Positions 59,520 through 64,000 of a DNA stretch of 64,000 bases are shown piece by piece. The position numbers and the translations under genes were made by a program. Origin of the DNA: Providencia stuartii (GTDB taxonomy: Bacteria > Pseudomonadota > Gammaproteobacteria > Enterobacterales > Enterobacteriaceae); NCBI RefSeq assembly GCF_029277985.1, contig NZ_CP119546.1, forward strand, positions 3,720,001-3,784,000. The letters are read 5' to 3'. Below the pieces are notes generated by a model. It saw nothing but the letters and a program-made list of their open reading frames with translations, had not been told where the DNA came from and searched no databases. How positions within the stretch are numbered: position 1 is the stretch's first letter; the number at the start of each line of letters is the position of its first letter.

Positions 59520-60434
59520 ATGACCTAAATAAGTCATCTCACTATTGATAACCTCTCCCCACCTGAATATCGATTGATGCTATTTATTGTGCTCACGTTG
59601 CGGCCTTCAGCAATTTGAAAATACCTCGCATGTTCCGCTGCATACTAGAGACTATTTTGTAAAACCGCGCGATATCTACCATGATAGGAAAAATGAAGCC
59701 ACACATGACTCTATCAAGGTAAAAGGGCTGTCGTTAAACCTTTCGGCATCAACTACCTTCAAAAGGGGTTAAGCCATCTATGCTTATCCGCAAATCGTTT
59801 TCTATTGGTATGCGATAGCTTGATCCTGCTGACAATAAGCCCTCTCAAGAAGCCACTTGAAGATCATCACGATCATATCATATCGTTTCCCATCACACTC
59901 TCATCGTTCGCTCACTGACTTATCACATTTCGATCTCGCTTTGAGCATATCGCATATAGATTGCAGCGAAAAATCAAATCAACCACAGCACAGATAGTAG
60001 ATAAATCAGCGTATATTGTTAGCGTTAGCCGATAAATTCTTTTATCCCCCGCATAATCGACAGACCTCAACCCCTGGTGCTATACATTTAGATGTCATAA
60101 AAACTGCCACTCATATGCTCAGGTGATGATTTAATGATGCTTCGAATTAATTAATCGCCCCTAAAAAGATCACCTTATTCACTTTGAATAATGGTGAGAT
60201 TAAAAATATATATGACATCTATTAATTTGGATATTAACTTATTAAAATAATTTAAATTACAACTAATTATAAATCATAAAGCATGATACCGCTCACAATT
60301 ACCTTGTTATAAAAAATAAAAACTTGTTTTGTAAAAATATTATTTATAGATTCATAAAAATAATTTATTCCTATTATGACCGAGAAATACCCCCATAATG
60401 ATTCAACTTAAAATAATTAGGAATAAAACTATAT
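59520..60434. other. AT-rich region between fis and the accessory operon
   Basis: About 900 bp without a convincing gene. A 35-codon minus-strand frame (about 59600-59710) ends SMQRNMRGIFKLLKAAT, which is protein-like and may be a remnant; the plus strand has an overlapping 61-codon frame. The last 150 bp are very AT-rich; TTGTTT near 60323 and TATAGA near 60344 could be a promoter for the operon. AGGA lies 12 bases before the first gene. Confidence 0.4.
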
Positions 60435-61469
60435 ATGGAACTCATTGACCTTCGAAGTGATACATTGACAAAATTAAAGCCTGAAGATTTACTGGATATA
60501 AATTATGATTACATCGGTGATGATTGTTATAATGAAGACCGTTATGTCAAAATGCTGGAATTTAAAATTGCCGACCTTTTTGGTAAAGAAAGCGCGCTAT
60601 TTATGCCTTCCGGAACCATGAGTAATCAAGTTGCTTTGCGAGTACTATCAAAACCAGGGGAAGAGCTGATAACTGAAGTAGGTTATCATGTTTGTTTTTT
60701 TGAGTCCTCACAAACTGCGGCATTAAATGGCCTAGTGATTAATAATGTGCACACTAAAAGTGGCATATTAACAACGTCTGACGTATTAAATGCGTTCAAT
60801 AATAAAGCTCGTTGGTCAAATTTATACGCTACACCTAAAATTATATCAATAGAAAGTAGTATTAGCACTTATGGAGGAATGATTTTTCCGCTTGATGAAA
60901 TATCCCAATTAAGAATGTTATGTGATGAAAGAAAAATGTCTCTTTTTTTAGATGGTGCGCGCGTATTAAATGCATGTGTATCGCTCGGTATTTCACCTAA
61001 AAAATATACTGAACACATTGATATGCTAAATCTTTGCCTATCTAAAGGCGTTGGTTCGCCGTTTGGTTCTATGCTTATTGGAAGACAAGATGAGATTGAT
61101 AAAGCCAAAAAAATAAGAAAATGGTATGGTGGAGCACTACACCAATCAGGGCTGATGGCTGCCATCGCATTAAACAAATTAAAAAATTACTCTTCCCGTC
61201 TAGAACGTGATCATATAAATGCTAAAAGTCTAGAATTAATATGCACTAAATATTTTCAACTCGCTTATCCCGTTGAAACAAATATTGTCATGATAAAAAG
61301 TCATAATGCGGATGCTCTAGTCAACAAATTGAAAGAATACGGTGTATTAGCGACGGCATGGACTGCAAATACTGTTCGTTTTGTCACTAGCTCTAATATT
61401 AATCATGAAATGATTAATCAAATAAAATCCATCTTTGAAACGATAGATAAGCATAAAGGTTTTCTATGA
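60435..61469 (+). CDS. Threonine-aldolase-like PLP enzyme
   Basis: The 344-residue fold-type I PLP enzyme belongs to the beta-eliminating lyase/threonine aldolase family. Start ELIDLRSDTLTKLKPED, phosphate loop PSGTMSNQVAL (58-68), ring-stacking His85, cofactor Asp173 in FLDGARVLNA, Schiff-base Lys204 in LCLSKGVGSPFGS and carboxylate-binding Arg315 in VRFVTS match LtaE. Two positions differ: the ENTHN loop reads ESSIS, so the His126 of LtaE is Ile143, and GGGMRQ reads GGALHQ (His236). It therefore may act on another beta-hydroxy amino acid. It is AT-rich, and its stop overlaps the next ATG (ATGA). Confidence 0.82.
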   Translation: MELIDLRSDTLTKLKPEDLLDINYDYIGDDCYNEDRYVKMLEFKIADLFGKESALFMPSGTMSNQVALRVLSKPGEELITEVGYHVCFFESSQTAALNGLVINNVHTKSGILTTSDVLNAFNNKARWSNLYATPKIISIESSISTYGGMIFPLDEISQLRMLCDERKMSLFLDGARVLNACVSLGISPKKYTEHIDMLNLCLSKGVGSPFGSMLIGRQDEIDKAKKIRKWYGGALHQSGLMAAIALNKLKNYSSRLERDHINAKSLELICTKYFQLAYPVETNIVMIKSHNADALVNKLKEYGVLATAWTANTVRFVTSSNINHEMINQIKSIFETIDKHKGFL

Positions 61470-62632
61470 TAAATAAAATAATTACGTCGCGTTTTCTTTC
61501 TGGCCTATCTTTTTATAGTTTTTTACCTTTCTATTCAATTTACCTTATAAATTATAAAGGTATTAGTGAAGAAAACGTGGCTGTTATTTTATTTATATTT
61601 CTATTTATTAGTCGAGCATGTTCATTATTCACGCACTATATTATTGATGCTATCGGTTATAAACTGACATTAATATTTAGTTATCTTGTTGCGGCTATAT
61701 CCCTTCTATCTATCTATGCGATGACTGACGTCATAGCCATTATGTTTATTTCCGCCATCATTGGCGCCGGTTTTTCTATTGCGAATGTTTGCACGAGTCT
61801 TTTTATTGCTGAAAATAATAATCACGCCGAACGTGTTAAAAATTTTTCGATTCTAAATGTTGCCGTCAATATTTCATCTGCAATTGGCGGAGTGATAGGT
61901 GAATGGTTTTATCATGGCTTTTATTCGGGAATTATTATCCTGCCAGCTGTCGTCATGCTGTCATCATCGCTCTATTCTTGCACATTAAACAATGTGAAAC
62001 ACAGTCATAGTAATCAGCAAAATAACGATAAAGTGGTGGCAACCTTTTCTGAGTGGGTGCTATTTGTTTGCTATAGCTCAATCTCTTTTTTTATGATTGG
62101 TTTAATACTCAGGAATCTCGCCTTTCACTTTGAAGCGAATCATAACGAGACTATTCGCTATGTCTCCGTTTCTTCACTATTTGCATTAAACGCGATACTC
62201 ATCATATTGTTACAAGTGAAATCAACCTCTTTACTGTCAAAGCAAAGTACTAAAAGACAGATTATTACTTATAAGTTAAGCCTAGTATTCGTGTCTATCT
62301 TGCTATTGCTATTTGATTTCCAGTCAGCTTTAAGCCTGTATTTATTAATCATACTATTTACGCTAAGTGAGTTAATTTGGAGCCCCTACAACAACAGCCT
62401 ATCTATAGAAAAATGCCCTTTTAAAAATAAAAAATTATCACTCTCTCTATGCATCTTTTTCTGGGGATTAGCCGAGTCTGGTGGTGCCTATATGGGAATT
62501 ATGGCAGATCGCTATCAGTTGCACGTCCTTATTCCATTTAGCTCATGCCTAATGCTGATTTCTTTATTCTCTATCGAAGGTTTACTCACTAAAAGGAAAA
62601 GTCATGAAAGCGATTATATTTCTAGAGTGTAA
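61466..62632 (+). CDS. MFS transporter, probable exporter of the operon product
   Basis: The 388-residue protein has about twelve hydrophobic helices in two halves, with a hydrophilic loop at about 172-192 (NNVKHSHSNQQNNDKVV). After helix 2 the loop DAIGYKLTLIF stands for the MFS signature between helices 2 and 3, without the usual basic residues. GLAESGGAYMGIMADR lies near the C-terminus. It starts inside the PLP-enzyme stop codon and overlaps the ATP-grasp gene by 29 bp. Direction of transport is not shown by the sequence; export is inferred from context. Confidence 0.8.
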   Translation: MINKIITSRFLSGLSFYSFLPFYSIYLINYKGISEENVAVILFIFLFISRACSLFTHYIIDAIGYKLTLIFSYLVAAISLLSIYAMTDVIAIMFISAIIGAGFSIANVCTSLFIAENNNHAERVKNFSILNVAVNISSAIGGVIGEWFYHGFYSGIIILPAVVMLSSSLYSCTLNNVKHSHSNQQNNDKVVATFSEWVLFVCYSSISFFMIGLILRNLAFHFEANHNETIRYVSVSSLFALNAILIILLQVKSTSLLSKQSTKRQIITYKLSLVFVSILLLLFDFQSALSLYLLIILFTLSELIWSPYNNSLSIEKCPFKNKKLSLSLCIFFWGLAESGGAYMGIMADRYQLHVLIPFSSCLMLISLFSIEGLLTKRKSHESDYISRV

Positions 62633-63812
62633 TCTCTCAGGAACTGGCGTAAGGGCGATTCAGATAGCAAAAAATGCAGGTTACCAGACAATATTATTGA
62701 CCAAACAGCGCTCGTTCTATGAGCATATTGCAGACAATCCATTAAACGTTGTCGATCATGTCGCTGAGGTAAATACAGATAGCCTTACAGCGGTCATTAA
62801 TCATGCCATGAATTATCCAACTTATGGTATTGTCGCGTTCGATGACTATCGATTAATTACTGCCGCAGCGGCTTCCCATGCATTAGGTTTACCTTCACCG
62901 CCAATTAAACCTTTAGTGTTATGCCGATATAAGCAAAAGACTCGTGAACGATTGAGCCAATACCATCAAGGTTTTCAATATCATGTTATCAATATTAAGG
63001 ACACTATCGATACCTCAAATCTATCATTTCCATTGGTCGTAAAACCTTGCGACGATAGTGGTAGCAGTAAAGTCACGATTTGTCATACGCCTATAGAACT
63101 GACCAACGCAATCCAAGAGATCTGTCACTTTAGGGTTAATCAACGTGGCTACGAATTATCTTCAGATTATCTTATTGAAGAATTTATTCATGGTGATGAA
63201 TATAGTGCCGAGGCCTACTGGGATACCTCCTCAAATCAATGGGAAATACTGGGAATAACCAAAAAATATACAACGACAGGGCAATATTCCGTCGAGGTAG
63301 GTCATGACTTCCCTTGTGAATTACCCTCCTACCCTGAGATTAAAACCACCTTAATTAATTGGCTTAAACACATTGGGTTATCTCATACCGTCGTACACGT
63401 CGAGTTTAAATTACAGAATGATTCCATCACACTGATTGAAATCAATCCACGGGTTGCAGGAGGAATGATCGATAAACTGTGTCAAATCGCGACAGGGTTC
63501 GACCTTGTACATTGCTATTTATCCCAGTTCGTAAAAGATATGGAATATACCCCTCAGTTAACGCCAGAAAAATGTTATGCTTCGATTCGATTTTTAACAG
63601 CGGATAAAGCCGGAATAATTAACCGTATTAAACCCACATTTCTATCATCCCAGCCATTATTATCTAATTTTGTTCCTACGCCTTTAAAAGTTGGTTCGCT
63701 GAAAGATAGTTATAGTCGTTTAGGTTACGTTATTACACATGCAACAACCCAAGAAAAAGCCATTGCCGATGCCGAAACTTATATAAAACAGATCAAAATA
63801 ACTTACGCATAA
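62604..63812 (+). CDS. ATP-grasp carboxylate-amine ligase
   Basis: The 402-residue protein has an ATP-grasp fold like amino acid ligases of the BacD type. An N-terminal preATP-grasp domain (about 1-100) precedes ATP-binding Lys147 in LVVKPCDDSGSSKV, IEEFIHGDEYSAEAYWD (191-207), and metal ligands Glu267 (VHVEFKL) and Glu279/Asn281 in IEINPRVAGGMID. The family joins a carboxylate to an amine through an acyl phosphate; the substrates are unknown. AAGGA lies six bases before the ATG, inside the transporter gene. It may be the enzyme that makes the peptide or amide bond of a small product. Confidence 0.83.
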   Translation: MKAIIFLECNLSGTGVRAIQIAKNAGYQTILLTKQRSFYEHIADNPLNVVDHVAEVNTDSLTAVINHAMNYPTYGIVAFDDYRLITAAAASHALGLPSPPIKPLVLCRYKQKTRERLSQYHQGFQYHVINIKDTIDTSNLSFPLVVKPCDDSGSSKVTICHTPIELTNAIQEICHFRVNQRGYELSSDYLIEEFIHGDEYSAEAYWDTSSNQWEILGITKKYTTTGQYSVEVGHDFPCELPSYPEIKTTLINWLKHIGLSHTVVHVEFKLQNDSITLIEINPRVAGGMIDKLCQIATGFDLVHCYLSQFVKDMEYTPQLTPEKCYASIRFLTADKAGIINRIKPTFLSSQPLLSNFVPTPLKVGSLKDSYSRLGYVITHATTQEKAIADAETYIKQIKITYA

Positions 63813-63825
63813 CCTGGTGACTTTG

Positions 63826-63871
63826 TTCCAAGAAAGCTAAGTCATGGTCATAATACGCAGCCTTCTTGGAA
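63826..63871. terminator. Hairpin between the ATP-grasp gene and the chemoreceptor
   Basis: TTCCAAGAA / TTCTTGGAA (9-bp perfect stem) plus GCT/AGC one mismatch further in, between convergent genes. There is no strong T-run, so its efficiency as a terminator is doubtful. Confidence 0.45.
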
Positions 63872-63885
63872 TAAAAGAATGATGA

Positions 63886-64000
63886 CTATAGGGGTATCGA
63901 GAGATTCGCCGCTGACTGTATAGTCTCTTTTGTTAAGTGAAATTTTTTCACCGATTGCTGTAGGTCTTCTGTCTGTTGTTCCAGTAAACTTGCAGCCGTT
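63886..64000 (-). CDS. Methyl-accepting chemotaxis protein, C-terminal fragment
   Basis: The minus-strand frame runs from the window edge to TAG at 63886 and encodes 37 residues, TAASLLEQQTEDLQQSVKKF and a short tail. AASLLEQQTEDLQQSVKKFHL is the usual end of the cytoplasmic signalling domain of chemoreceptors, after the second methylation helix. The rest lies outside the window. No CheR-binding NWETF pentapeptide is seen at the end. Confidence 0.75.
   Translation of the reverse strand, partial: TAASLLEQQTEDLQQSVKKFHLTKETIQSAANLSIPL

Noticed and set aside
59587..59772. 61-codon plus-strand frame after fis
   Set aside because: No ribosome site or recognisable domain; starts at GTG and overlaps a minus-strand frame that looks somewhat more coding.

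Overview
The window looks like chromosome from a gammaproteobacterium of the order Enterobacterales, most probably Morganellaceae (Providencia-like). Nearly every gene has a close Escherichia coli counterpart in a familiar neighbourhood (arcB-elbB-mtgA, gltBD, rplM-rpsI, mla, lpt, mreBCD, accBC, dusB-fis), while the DNA is clearly AT-rich and several E. coli genes usually found at these junctions (yhcC, yrbG, sfsB, csrD) are missing. The genus is an inference; the order is well supported.

Layout. 1-4.5 kb: the 3' end of dolP, then mtgA, elbB and arcB on the minus strand, with the ArcZ small RNA gene between elbB and arcB on the plus strand. 4.5-11.4 kb: a long structured leader and the glutamate synthase operon gltBD. 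11.4-16.1 kb: sspAB, rplM-rpsI and zapE on the minus strand. 16.4-19.9 kb: zapG, degQ and degS, with a small palindromic repeat element before zapG. 20.7-21.4 kb: an unrecognised secreted protein. 21.5-27.0 kb: a possible gene remnant, then murA, ibaG and mlaBCDEF. 27.5-35.3 kb: kdsD-kdsC-lptC-lptA-lptB-rpoN-hpf-ptsN-rapZ-npr and rnk. 35.4-50.1 kb: a YcxB-like membrane protein, pmbA, darP, a gene remnant, a barstar/barnase-type pair, tldD, a nitrilase-family amidase, yhdP, rng, a Maf nucleotide pyrophosphatase and mreDCB. 50.8-59.5 kb: acuI, aroQ, accBC, two DUF202 membrane proteins, yhdT-panF, prmA, dusB-fis. 59.5-64 kb: an accessory region with a three-gene overlapping operon (threonine-aldolase-like PLP enzyme, MFS transporter, ATP-grasp ligase), followed by the 3' end of a chemoreceptor gene on the minus strand.

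Functionally the window is dominated by envelope building (MtgA, MurA, Mla, Kds, Lpt, YhdP, MreBCD, DegQ/DegS, DolP), nitrogen control (GltBD, RpoN, PtsN, NPr) and translation (L13, S9, HPF, DarP, DusB, PrmA).

The best candidate for an undescribed system is the operon at 60.4-63.8 kb. Its gene content suggests synthesis and export of a small amide or dipeptide that may contain a beta-hydroxy amino acid. Its PLP enzyme has lost a histidine conserved in threonine aldolases. Other points of note are a three-way complementary repeat in the gltB leader that could form mutually exclusive hairpins, the secreted barnase-like RNase with its inhibitor, and two decayed coding fragments.
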